From the NCBI GenBank assembly GCA_036346205.1, contig JARFJB010001594.1, positions 2,905,501 to 2,969,500 on the forward strand: 64,000 nt of DNA, given 5' to 3'. Positions 42,913 through 53,988 of the stretch are shown here, one piece after another. Position numbers and translations under genes: made by a program. This DNA is from Vesta saturnalis (taxonomy: Eukaryota; Arthropoda; Insecta; Coleoptera; Lampyridae). Positions within the stretch are counted from its first letter, which is position 1, and every line of letters starts with the position of its first letter. Under the pieces are notes generated by a model. It was not told the DNA's origin. It did no database searches and saw nothing but the letters and a program-made list of their open reading frames with translations.

Positions 42913-43503
42913 CGAAGAGTTTTGATTAAAAGTAATGACGGATACAGTTATGTTAAAAATCTGAAACTACGAAGCTGTAGGTTTTGGATGACGCTGAGGT
43001 CAAATATAATAACGTCCTGAATGCGGCACTTCCGGTTATACCGGAAGTAGACGTCAACTTTGTTATTTTAAATAGAACCTAATATTTTTTATTTTATTTC
43101 CGAATTTTACATGAAATTGTAGATAAAATTTGTGCACAATATTCTATACCAAAAATGAAGTATTTTCGAGATATTTCGATTTTTTTTTAAATTTTGAAAA
43201 AATCCTAGTCCACATTGAATAACGATATCTCCATTAATAACGAAGCGAGTGACGTGAAATTGTAACCAACAAACAACAAGCGCTTACCCGTTAACTCCAT
43301 GTATCCATCTCATTGATATTTCATACTGGGTGTTTTAAACTTAGCCGCCAACATGCACAATTTAAATCATTTATAAGTTGCTTACTTTAAATAGAACACC
43401 CTGTATTTTATTACATTTTCCGCTGTATTTTTTTAAGCCAATTCGTTTGGTATCAGTATTCCCTATACCTAAATTCAACCACTTTTGAGATATTTCATTA
43501 TCT
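42913..43503 (+). repeat. Mariner terminal repeat, right copy (MLE-C), split by the hAT
   Basis: Pairs with 37,178-37,757. Its first bases (TACAGGG) lie left of the hAT near 39,175-39,190. The inner end at 43,503 is followed by the leader and N-terminus of a mariner transposase. Confidence 0.75.
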
Positions 43504-43632
43504 TAGTTAAAACATAACAACACTTAATTATTTCAACATTAGTAAAGGGTAAGCCATGGCTGTCAAAGATTTGATAGTTAGTTTATGTTGTTTTGACAGT
43601 TTTCTTTACCAGTTTGTATTTCATAGTAAATA

Positions 43633-43710
43633 ATGGCAAATGTAGGATTTACTAATGATGATTTTTTAAATCTTATTATTATTTACGGCGAGTGTAATAG
43701 AATTGTTTAG
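43633..43710 (+). pseudogene. Mariner transposase N-terminus (MLE-C), truncated
   Basis: MANVGFTNDDFLNLIIIYGE followed by CNRIV and a stop: the start of the same DUF4817-type transposase family as MLE-B (which reads NEDFLNLLIIHGECNKI). It is cut after 25 codons, where RTE sequence begins. Confidence 0.8.
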
Positions 43711-43785
43711 TCAATTTTCGTATTGTGAGGTATAGTTCTCATTGCATACTATCCACCGGTGAATGGAGAAAGAGGCTAAGAGTGT

Positions 43786-46456
43786 GAGATCTTCTGGAAT
43801 TATGTAGAAAATGTGTTGAAAATATGTAAACCAAACGAAAGAGGGGTGACATTAGGAGATATGAATGGATGGCTGGGTGTACTGAGAGAACATACTGAAC
43901 GCGTCCTAAGAAAGGCCGGAAATCAACGACTCAATCAGAATGGTGAACGCCTGGTGAACATCTGTTTGGAGAGAAACTTGTTTGTAACTAATACGTGGTT
44001 TAAGCATAACAAGGTGTTTATGTATACATGCCAAAGAGGTGGATCTAAAAGTATCATTGACTTGATAGTGTATGGTGAACGACTTAGAAACTTGGTGAGA
44101 TACACAAAAGTAAAGCGCGAGTGTGGATCGGACCAGTTTTTGGTTGTATCGAAAGTGTGTTAGGGCAAACGTGGGTCTGGAGAAGGAAAGCAAACGTGGT
44201 ACCAGCACCCAGAATTAGGGTAGATAAGCTGGAAGATAGTGGTGCGAGAATTAAATATGCAGATGCGTGAATAGAGAGTTGAATATGAATAAAGTAGTGT
44301 GGAACGAACAAATAAAACAATGACGTTGAAAATGCGTGAATAAGGTTGAAAGACTGTGTTGTCAATTGTGCGGGGCAGATATGTGACAAAGCGACCATAG
44401 ATAGACCGAAAAAATGTACTTGGTAGAATGAATCGGCAAAAAAGGCAGTATGTAAGAAAAAAGATGCATACATAGTAATGATTGCTGCAAAAATGAGATT
44501 GCCAAAAAAATGTTGTATACCTCATACAACCTCAGATTAAGAAACAAAGAAGCAAAGGAGGCAGTGAGAATGGGTAAGGAGGAAGTGATGGCTGCGGAAT
44601 GAGAGAACATGCAGAACGATTTTGAGAGGAACAAAAAACTCTTCTGGAAACGGGTCGAAAGTACAAAGCGTTGCCCAAAACGGAACGTTGCAGGAGTGGT
44701 GAATAGAAGCAACGAAATGGTATGGGACGATTGTGAAATGAGGAAATGCTGGTAAGAATATTTTGGAAAGCTGTACGGTAGTGAGGAAAACAAGACAGAA
44801 GAGTTTAATGAGGAGCATGTAGAAGGAATGGTGAATAAAAGTAAGGATGATATTGGGTTAAATGAGATAGATAAAACGGTAAAGGAGCAGATGTGGATGA
44901 AATCACTGGTGAAATGCTAAAATATGGAGATATAAAGCTTGTGCGAGGAGTGTGTAAACTATTCAACGCATCTCTTAGGTATGGAATAGTCCGGAGTGCG
45001 GTCATTGTACCACTGTATAAGGGAAGCTGTACAGTAGTGAGGAAAGTAAGACTGAAGAATTAAATAAGAAGAATGTAGAAGGAATGGTGAATGAAACTGA
45101 GAAGGATATTGGTATAAATGAAGTAGAGAAAACGGTAGGAAGGTTGAAAAACGGCAAGGAAGCAGACGTAGATGAAATCACTGGTGAAATGCTAAAGTAT
45201 GGAGATGCAAATCTTATACGAAGATTGTGTGAATTATTTAATGTATGCCTTATGTGTGGAAAAGTGCCAAGAGATTGGAAGAGCGCGATTATTGTACCAC
45301 TGGGTAAGGGGAACAAGAGTGATTTGCAAGAACTACAGAGGAATAAGTTTGATCAGCGTACCTGGTAAAGTATTTGGAAGAATTCTGATTGATAGAGCAC
45401 GAGAACCTACACAAACTAAGATTTGGGATGTGAAAGGTGGCTTCATGCCAGGAAGAAGATGTGTTGATCAGATGGTTGCTCTCCAGCAAGTGATCGAAAA
45501 GCGTTTAAGTGTAAAAAGGAAGCTATACTGTGCGTTTGTATATCTGGAGAGTGGATAGGGAGAAGCTGTGAGAAATATTAAATGAATATGGTGTAAATAA
45601 AGGTCTACTAAACGGAACAAGGGCAGTATGCAACGGTAGCCGGGCATGTGTTAGGGTGACAGGAGGTGTGAGTGAATACTTTAACATTGAGCAAGGAGAG
45701 CGACAAGGCTGTGCGATGTTCAATGTATACATGGATAAATGTGTTAGGCAAGCATGTACCGCTACAAATGGTGTAATTATTATGGAGTACACGTACGAGC
45801 TCTGGCGAGAATGCGAATGGACTACACACAGTTCTGAGGAAGTTTGATATAGTCTGTGAGAGCATAGACCTAAAGGTAAACATTAACAAAAACAAAGATT
45901 GTGTTGTGCATTCGGGAAGATGAAAAGTAGAGTTGAGTATTTACCCTGCATGATGAAATTGTGGAACGAGTGTACGAGTTTGTATATCTGGATAGAATGT
46001 TCACTGCAGATGGTACAATGGATGGCGATATTGAACGATGGGTCAATGCTGGAAGGAAAGTGATTGGAAGTATATAGACGATAATGAAAAACGAAAGCAT
46101 AGCGTAGTTCAGAAACGAGAAATCTATAATGGCGTGTTTGTCCCGTCAGTACTGTTTGGAAGTGATACATGGGTAGGCCAATAAAATGCACGGATACAAA
46201 ATAAATGGCGTGGGTATGTGGTAAAACCAGAAGGAGATGATTGATAGATATAAAAGTAGTACACTATGTTGGTCACATCGAAAGAATGAACCACACAAGG
46301 TTAACAAAACAGATGGGTGAAATTAGAGGTAAGGCCAGGCCTGGTATATCGCGTAAAACTCGGCTGAATGCAGTAGAGTGTATGATAATAGAAAGGAAGA
46401 TAAGGAGTTTTAAAAATAAAAAGAGAAAATGTGTGAATCTTGCGGAAGCTAGGTAG
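43786..46456 (+). pseudogene. RTE endonuclease/reverse transcriptase
   Basis: The AP-type endonuclease end is open from 43,786 to 44,163: GVTLGDMNGWLGVL, NICLERNLFVTNTWFKHNK, the catalytic-region SIIDLIVYGERL and a final CGSDQFLVVSKV where family members have SDHFLV. RT blocks follow after many breaks: VGRLKNGKEADVDEITGEML (45,134), GKVPRDWKSAIIVPLGKG (45,255), a frame change, ISLISVPGKVFGRILIDRA and GGFMPGRRCVDQMVALQQVI (45,435), and GERQGCAMFNVYMDKCVRQA (45,692). The YxDD box is not readable (AYTYELW region near 45,790). The C-terminal HVGHIERMNHTRLTKQMGE-like block is at about 46,265. Clade assigned by resemblance of the RT; dead copy. Confidence 0.8.
44764..45310 (+). repeat. Tandem duplication inside the RTE gene
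   Basis: GGAAAGCTGTACGGTAGTGA at 44,764 and GGGAAGCTGTACAGTAGTGA at 45,020 start two units of about 255 and 290 bp, each running through GATGAAATCACTGGTGAAAT to ATTGTACCACTG. The first unit has lost about 20 bp in the conserved NGKEADVDE region; the second is the better copy. Confidence 0.85.
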
Positions 46457-46589
46457 GTATGCAGGGATAGCAAAGCATGGAGAAAGATTGCAAATGAAAA
46501 ATAAACAAGACGCAGGGATTATTTTGTGTGTCCACAATCGAATGGCGTGACTGGTATGTTATGCTAGTACCTAGCCGTAACTCAATTTA

Positions 46590-46830
46590 AAACGTCAGTG
46601 ACCATGTTTTATGCTACTAGTATAGCTTATTTGGATAAATGGACCCAATACTTAGAAGATTCGCAAGCGTTTCGTTGGGTATTGCTAAAAAAGAACCTCT
46701 GTGGTCAGATATTAGAAACCCATTAACTGTTTTTCAAAAACAACACCCTGATATTAATATAGATGATTCGGACCTTTTTTGATGACATTGTGTGCATTAA
46801 AAAAATATACAACCAGTCAAGAAATAAAAT
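46590..46830 (+). pseudogene. Fragment of a hAT-like transposase C-terminal region
   Basis: Frame reads MFYATSIAYLDKWTQYLEDS, QAFRWVLLKKEPLWSDIRNP, then INIDDSDLF and after a one-base shift DDIVCIKKIYNQ. The pattern of YLxKW, a hydrophobic W block and DDxxLFDD...LKK resembles the region before the dimerisation domain in a ZMYM/KRBA2-like hAT group. Short and isolated; moderate trust. Confidence 0.5.
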
Positions 46831-47059
46831 AGTGGAAGGAAGTTTCTGTTTCTATCCACAAATAATAGGTTGAGCTTTTTAATCACTGCAATTTATTTGA
46901 ACAATTTTTGGTATACAAGTGTATTCGAGTAAGACTAGTAAACAATCAAAATCTGATAAAAATTAAACTTTAACTTTTTCAAATAATATGTTGCGCCACC
47001 ACGATGTCTTATGGATCGATTTCCTCCTGAGGTATCTCATCCCATGCTATCTATAACTC

Positions 47060-47960
47060 ATGCTACAGAGCCACTAGAATTTGTGGGGGGTGGAGTAAAT
47101 TGAGTAATCTTCTTCCCATAATATCCCAGACGTGCTCGATGAGTGAGAGATCAGATCTCGTAAAACAAAGACTTGATTGCTCAAAAAAAGTAGCAACATG
47201 AGGTCGTGCGTTGTCTTGTTGGAATGTGCTGTTGGGAATGGTCTGAACATAAGGTACCATATGAGGTTCTACGATATCCTGGATGTAACGTGCAGCGGTC
47301 ATGTTACCTCTAATGAAGACCAAATGTGACCTACTTCCAATAGCAATAACCCCCCATACCATAACTCCAACTGTGTGGTGCACATGCCTTTCCACAGAAA
47401 ATTGGGGATCTTGCCTTTCACCACGCCGTCTTCTCACCCTCGCACGACCGTCATGCACGCCCAAACAAAATCTGAACTCATCACTGAAGACAATTGCATT
47501 CCATTCTTGGTCCCAATTTTCCCGTTCTCTGCACTACGCTAGACGATCACGTCGGTGTCCAGGAGTCAGTGGTAGCACAAAATGGGTATGAAAAGAGTCC
47601 AAATGTTCTTATCCGGCGATAAACAGTTCGCACCCCAATCGCGCTTCTATGTTCTGAAAACCACTGGTCCACAATCGCGCGTGTAGACGAGAAGCAGTCC
47701 CGTAGAGCCAATACTCCAAGACGGCGATCTTCGGCTTCTGTGATTCTTCGAGAACATCCTGTTCCTCTCGCTCTTCGTGTACGGCCCTCTTGGTTCCATG
47801 TTCGAACACAGACTGCCACGGTGTTTAAACTCCGTTAAGTTCTATCGGCTATATCTCTCATAGACAAACCAGCCTCTCGTAAGCCCACAATTAGACCCCT
47901 ATCAAACTCGCTTAACTGACGAAAATTTGGAGTCTTCGCACTTGAGGCATCGTGATTCAA
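47060..47960 (-). pseudogene. Tc1-like transposase
   Basis: DDE transposase of the Tc1 group (DD34E type). On the minus strand: N-terminal paired-type HTH with NFRQLSEFDRGLIVGLREAG (about 47,925), a TAA near 47,835, then RISEAEDRRLG-like region (ITEAEDRRLGVLALRD), first catalytic block IVFSDEFRFCLGVHDGRAR (about 47,490), the conserved VMVWGVIAIGSRSHLVFI, QQDNARPHVA with the second Asp (about 47,220) and SLIEHVWDIMGRRL with the Glu (about 47,130). About a dozen residues before the last block are deleted, and two frameshifts lie near 47,550 and 47,170. Probable right terminal end TACACTAAGTGACATAGAAA (reverse complement) near 48,192, directly against a (TA)n tract; left end not found. Confidence 0.85.
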
Positions 47961-48191
47961 TTAAAAAAGCTTTTTGTAATGTGTTTTACACGTCTTAAAT
48001 GACAGCTGTAGTTACAAATGATTTTATTGGTACGCAATCGTAAATGTTATTGAAAGAGGATAACGCAAAAAACGCTACAGTAATAGGGCTAAAAAATTGA
48101 TCGTTTTTTATCTTAACATAAACAAACATATTCCCAAAACATTTTACAAAATATTCATTATTACTGGGTGTGCTTCTTTCTATGTCACTTA

Positions 48192-48192
<1 letters not shown>

Positions 48193-48228
<36 letters not shown>
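48193..48228. repeat. (TA)n microsatellite
   Basis: Eighteen TA units exactly between the probable Tc1 end and the first base of MLE-D. Both families target TA, so the tract could have been the target of both. Confidence 0.9.
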
Positions 48229-48231
<3 letters not shown>

Positions 48232-50799
48232 GGTGATTGGTCGAAACCATTCATTAGAAGTATTAGGAGTTCCAGCCATGGCTGATTTCTGAAAGCTTGT
48301 ATCTGGACTAAGTGATTCATATTCTATTTAAGGAAAATATTTTCATGATGACTATATACCGCAAGTAGCCATCAACTTTGTTATTTTAAATGGAATCGTA
48401 TCCATTTTATGGCATATTCGAATTGTACTCGCCATTTAAGTAGAAATTTTATCAATGTTCCCTATACTTAAATTTAATAGTTTTTGAGATTTAAATTTTT
48501 TTTCGAAAATTATTGGTTGAACACTATGACATTTGACAATGCCTACTGGCGCCATTTTTAGTACGAAGCAAGTAATATTGACGTTATGCATAGGGGTATC
48601 CTTAAGCTTTACGCTGATGCTTCCGGTACTGCCGAATTATCTACAGGGTGTTCAAAATGTGACTTCCATCTTTTGAAAATAAAAACCATCAAAACTTATC
48701 TTTTTCAAATACAATGCCCAATATTTTCTTTCTTTAACGGATGCAGAATAAAATTCTGCATTGATTTGTATTAGCATTCCCTATACCTATCTTCAACAGT
48801 TTTTCAGTTATTCAAGTATTTCTAAAATCTCGTCGAAATTTAGAAAATTAATTGATTTCTCACGGCCGAAGCCTACTACAGATGCAGAAACCAATTACAT
48901 TAATGTAGTTTATCAAAGCAAACAGAACTGTTCAATTTCGTCAACAAATAAGATGAGAATAAAAGTAATATGCAAATAATAACTATTAATATTATTGAAA
49001 GTAAGAAAAACAATTCAAAATTTTATAAATGTTCTATGTGGTCTCCATTTTGTTGAAGAGAACCTAAAAGTCTTGACTGAACTTCTTTCGTGCAAGCTTT
49101 TTTGACGTGATGACGATTTAACTGGCGAAATGCGTCGTTACTCTTAAGCCTAGGTCTTCTCTTGTGTGGACTAGTGGCGTATACTTGATTCTTGACTTCG
49201 CCACACGTAGAAGTCAGTGGAGTTAGATCGGAGATCAGGCCACGCCATGGTCCGTTTCGACCGATCACCAAACATAGTGGTGAGCTCTTGATCAACGTCA
49301 CGCGTTGAATGTGCAGGAGCTCCGTCCATTTGATACCAGCAGTATTGTAAAATATTAAGAGGCAGATTTTCTAAAAATTCAGAGACATCCGTTCTCAGAA
49401 TCTCCAAATATTTTATACTTGTCAAATTTTCATCATAAATTTGAAAAGAGGCACGACCATTCATTACAAGGCAAAACACGTTAAAACTAAATTTGTTTTG
49501 AAAATTTGATTCTCCCTTGAAATGTGGGTTTTCCGACGCCCAATAGTGCCAATTACGTCGATTAACAATTCCTTCTATGGTAAATTTTGCTTCGTCCGTC
49601 CAAATTATTTTTCGTAAAAACAGCGGGTCTACCTGAATTCTGATTAGCATTTGCTCACAAAATTCCACTCACTAAAATTATCGCCTGGATGAAGTGCTTG
49701 AACCAAGGTAAACGAATAATCATGCATTTTATGCTTCTTTAAGATGTATTGTATGGAATAGTAAGGCAGGCCCAAATCTTCTGCAGCAGATCGTATCGAG
49801 CCGTGGGGATAGTTATTAAAATATGCTAGGACATTAACTTCATTAGCTTCTTCGCCAGTAATAGGCTTTGATCGTGTTCTGGCTGCTATCTCTGTTCCAT
49901 ACCGTAAAAAGTTTGCCTCTATTCGCTTAAATTTGTGCTTGTTCATTGGTGTTAAATGAGGATATCGGTCATTAAACAAACGGCAAGTTCTGCTAATAAT
50001 CTTATCACATTCTCCATGAATATAAAATAAGTTCAAAATATCCCTGTTTGAATACTTCCCATTTTCCATTTTGATAAACCGAACACAGAAACACAACAAA
50101 AGGTATTGACTGTTACTAACAACAAACTTAGCTGCGGTTTCCATGGCTATCCATGGAAAAATCAGGTAAATCGTTTTGAATTTCAGAAGAAATGAACAAA
50201 TACCTCAATATGAGAAAAACTATCGAAGATAGGTATAGGGAATGCTAATACAAATCAATGCAGAATTTTATTCTGCATCCGTTAAAGGAAGAAAATATTG
50301 GGCATTGTATTTGGAAAAGTTAAGTTTTTATGGTTGTTATTTTCAAAAGATGGAAGTCAGATTTGAACACCCTGAAGATAATTCGGCAGTACCGGAAGCA
50401 TCAGCGTAAAGCTTAAGGATACCCCTATGCTTAACGTCAATATTACTTGCTTCGTACTAAAAATGGCGCCAGTAGGCATTGTCAAATGTCATAGTGTTCA
50501 ACCAATAATTTTCGAAAAAAAATTTAAATCTCAAAAACTATTAAATTTAAGTATAGGGAACATTGATAAAATTTCTACCTAAATGGCGAGTACAATTCGA
50601 ATATGCCATAAAAAGGGTACGATTCCATTTAAAATAACAAAGTTGATGGCTACTTCCGGTATAACCGGAAGTGTAGTCATCATGAAAATATTTTCCTTAA
50701 ATAGAATATGAATCACTTAGTCCAGATACAAACTTTCAGAAATCAGCCATGGCTGGAACTCCTAATACTTCTAATGAATGGTTTCGTCTAATCACCCTG
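48229..50799 (-). mobile_element. Mariner-like element MLE-D
   Basis: Terminal inverted repeats of about 600 bp (48,229-48,830 and 50,200-50,799), ends CATGGTGATTGG and CAGGGTGATTAG, each flanked by TA (48,227-48,228; 50,800-50,801). The repeats are nearly perfect, including TTCCGGTATAACCGGAA-like sequence near the ends, so this copy looks younger than MLE-A. One minus-strand transposase pseudogene inside. Confidence 0.88.
49023..50144 (-). pseudogene. Mariner (DUF4817-type) transposase of MLE-D
   Basis: Best preserved mariner gene of the window. Likely start MENGKYSNRDILNLFYIHGE at 50,069, in frame with a longer frame from 50,144. HTH region runs to AAEDLGLPYYSIQYILKKHK. One frameshift near 49,668 leads to IIWTDEAKFTIEGIVNRRNW (first Asp, about 49,600), YQMDGAPAHSTRDVDQELTT (second Asp, about 49,335) and WPDLRSNSTDFYVW (third Asp, about 49,225). 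A second shift near 49,215 leads to the C-terminus LLGSLQQNGDHIEHL at 49,023. All three catalytic Asp are present, so only two frame changes separate it from an intact gene. Confidence 0.9.
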
Positions 50800-50905
50800 T
50801 ATGTATTAACGCAGTTCTCTAGCAAAGAAACAGATCGTGGGTTCGAATCCCGCTTGAGGAATTCTTTTTCTGTATGTATTTTTAAATTTTAATTTACATA
50901 CAATT

Positions 50906-50919
50906 TGTGTGTGTGTGTG

Positions 50920-50972
<53 letters not shown>
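50906..50972. repeat. (GT)n/(TA)n compound microsatellite
   Basis: Seven GT units followed by about 26 TA units between MLE-D and MLE-E. Confidence 0.95.
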
Positions 50973-50976
<4 letters not shown>

Positions 50977-50990
50977 GTATATATATAATA

Positions 50991-53988
50991 GTGCGTATTC
51001 GATCGATAGCTCCCTAGCCATTAAAGTTAGAAGATAAGTTTAAATACGAAAGTTGTCTATTTTTATAAGCTGCATAATCTAAAATAGTTTGGTTTCTACA
51101 GGGTGTAATATAAAAGCGGTACAATATAGAACTTTTGATTTTTAAATAGAACACCCTATATATTATTTTATTTTTCGATTTTCTTTATAATTTTACATCT
51201 TTTTCATAAGAATTACTTACAAGCTAAATCTTACCGTTTTTGAGATATTTGCAAAGTTAACTAAAAACTGACATTTTTATGTAATAATTCAAGTAGGCAT
51301 ATCTCAATTATTTTTAAAGAAAAAAAATAATCTTTGGTACAGAATTTATTCATACATGAGCTTACTTTAATCCATTGTTAAAATTGGATTTCAATATACA
51401 CGGTGATCACAAAAATTGATTCAATAACATAAATTTGAAATGCTATATCTTCATTTTTTTAAATGGCACACCCTATATTTTCTAATGCCTTATCCTCGTC
51501 TATTAGTCGGCTTTCATTTCTGTTAAATATGTTCTATACCTATCTCTAATAGTTTCGGAGATATTTAAGTTTGTTCAATTTTTTTCGTTGATAACACTGA
51601 AGAAGAGTAACATTAGTCGGTCAAAGCAAGCTATGAATACATAAGAAACTAAAAAACATATTAACTGAAATACAACCACTTAAAATTATAATAAATGTTC
51701 AATGTGACCACCATTTTGTTGCTGGCAAACATGAAGTCTTTGAATTAACGACAAATTTACTTTTCGTAACGTGTAAACATTTATATTTTGAATGACGTCT
51801 CTAATTCTTGCCTTCATATCATCTACAGTCGTTGGAGGAGTTTGATAGACTTTTTCTTTAATCCAATACCAAAGAAAAAAGTCCAGCTTCGTCAAGTCAG
51901 GCGATCTTGCAGGCCAGGAGATCGGCCCTCCTCTTCCAATCCATTTATTTTGAAACTGGATATTTAAATCATTTCTAACGTTTCTGCTAAAATGCGGAGG
52001 AGCGCCATCTAATTGCAGTCACATTTCTCTAAGAGTTTGTAAAGGTAAATCTTCAATAAAAGTTTCAAATTCGTTGCGCAAGAAGATTAAAAATGAATCT
52101 CCATTGACCGTGTTTTCAAAAAAAAAAAAGGTCCTATAATTCTTTCCCTAATAATTCCGGACCAAACATTAAGTGACCAGCGGTGTTGATGATCAACGAA
52201 TTATAAATCTGGGATTCTCAGTATCGTAATAATGGAAATTATGCCTATTAACGTATCCATTTTTGTGGAAAGTAGCTTCATCAGTAAATAAGATCGTGCT
52301 AAAATAGTTGGGTTTTTCTAAATTTTTATTTATGGCCCAATTGCAAAAGTTTAATCTATTAACGAAGTCATCCTCGTCTAATTCTTGTGCAAGTTGGACA
52401 TGGTATGGATGATATTTATAATTTTTAAAAATTCTATTAACTGATGTTTTTGTAACTCCAACTTCTAATTCCAATTATCGGCAAGAAACGTGAGGATTTT
52501 CAATCACGGATTGAAGAACTAAATGTTCATTACCTTCGTTAATTGCGGTTCTTTCTCGTTCTAAATTGTCTTCGTAATGAATACTGCCTGTTTGCTCGAA
52601 ACGCTCTTTCAATCTTGCAAATGCTGAAACTTGTGGGTGTCGTGCATTTGGAAATTTTTTGCTTATAAATTCCGATGAGCTAAAAGACAATTTTTATCGC
52701 TTTCACCAAGGACGTAAATCATATTAACAAGTTCTCCTTTCGAACAATTCATTTTGTAATTTAGGAAGTAAGTATACAATACTACACAAATATTAGTACT
52801 GTTTGACAAGTTTGATTTCTTCATTTGTTTTCGTTCATCTTTTGTTTTACGCTCTTTTGATTAAATTGTTTAATTTTACGATGAACCGTTTAAAACCATC
52901 TTAAATATCTCTTAAAAATGGTGGTTTCATACAATATTTATTATAATTACAATGTATGTATTTCAGTTAATATTTTTTAGTTTCTCATGTATCCACAGCT
53001 TGCTTTGACCGACTAATGTTACTCTTCATCAGTGTTATCAACAAAAAAAATTTAACAAACCTAAATATATCCGAAACTATTAGAGATAGGTATAGAACAT
53101 ATTTAATAAAAGTTAAAGCCGACTAATAGACGAAGACAAGGCGTTAAAAATATAGGGTGTGCTATTTAAAAAAATGAAGATATAGCATTTTCAAATTTAC
53201 GTTGTTGAATTAATTTTTGTGATCACCCGTTTATTCAAAGACTTCATGTTTGCCAGCAACAAAATGGTGGTCACATTGATCATTTATTATACTTTTAAGT
53301 GTTTTTATTTCAGTTAATATGTTTTTTAGTTTCTTATGTATTCATAGCTTGCTTTGACCGACTAATTTTACTCTTCTTTAGTGTTATCAACGAAAAAAAT
53401 TTAACAAACTTAAATAACTCTGAAACTATTAGAGATAGGTATAGTACATATTTAATAGAAATGAAATCCGATTAATAGACGAAGACAAGGCATTAAAAAA
53501 ATATAGGGTGTGCCATTTAAAAAAATATAGCATTTTCAAATTTATGTTATTGAATTAACTTTTGTGATCACTCTGTATATTGAAATCCAATTTTGACATT
53601 AGATTAAGTAAGCTCATGTATGAATAAATTCTATACCAAAGATTATTTTTTTATCTTTAAAAATAACTGAGATACCTACGCCTACTTGAATTATTACATA
53701 AAAATGTCAGTTTTTAGTTAACTTTGCAAATATCTCAAAAACTGTAAGATTTAGCTTGTAAGTAATTCTTATAAAAAAGATATACAATTAAAAGGAGAAT
53801 CGAAAAATAAAATAATAGATAGGGTGTTCTATTTAAAAATCAAAAGTTCTATATTGTACCGATTTTATGTTACACCCTGTAGAAACCAAACTATGTTTGG
53901 ATTAGGCAGCTTATAAAAATAGATAACTTTCGTATTTAGACTTATCTTCTAAGTTTAAGGGCTAAGGAGCTATCGACCGAATACGCCC
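50991..53988 (-). mobile_element. Mariner-like element MLE-E with an extra internal terminal copy
   Basis: Inverted repeats of about 700 bp (50,991-51,710 and about 53,237-53,988) with ends GTGCGTATTCG/GGGCGTATTCG next to TA. Inside the right side an additional copy of the inner repeat (52,930-53,235) is present, ending TTTTGTGATCACCCG, the mirror of ACACGGTGATCACAAAAATT at 51,397. This suggests an inner element of 51,399-53,231 abutting a second end fragment. One minus-strand transposase pseudogene. Confidence 0.78.
51686..52753 (-). pseudogene. Mariner (DUF4817-type) transposase of MLE-E
   Basis: Start MNCSKGELVNMIYVLGESDK at 52,753; a frame change near 52,690 leads to SSSEFISKKFPNARHPQVSA and a stop at about 52,475. 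Then VGVTKTSVNRIFKNYKYHPY, ILFTDEATFHKNGYVNRHNF (first Asp, about 52,255), QLDGAPPHFSRNVRNDL (second Asp, about 52,015; preceded by a TGA) and ARSPDLTKLDFFLWYWIKEK (third Asp, about 51,890). C-terminus HVCQQQNGGHIEHLL ends at 51,686. Catalytic residues intact, frame broken. Confidence 0.88.

Larger units (their letters stand above)
43717..46520 (+). mobile_element. RTE-like non-LTR retrotransposon, 5' truncated and decayed
   Basis: Endonuclease C-terminus, reverse transcriptase and a 3' segment in order. The last 400 bp match, reverse-complemented, the sequence at the right edge of the window (63,690-64,000). It is inserted in, or has replaced, the transposase of MLE-C. An internal tandem duplication covers 44,764-45,020 and 45,021-45,310. 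Confidence 0.82.

Noticed and set aside
44084..46537. Many long minus-strand open frames of 70-143 codons
   Set aside because: They are antisense shadows of the RTE coding region, rich in Ser/Phe/Leu because of its purine-rich sense strand.
50820..50865. B-box-like GTGGGTTCGAATCCCGC suggesting a tRNA
   Set aside because: Only the T-arm half is present, with no A-box or anticodon arm upstream; at most a tRNA fragment.
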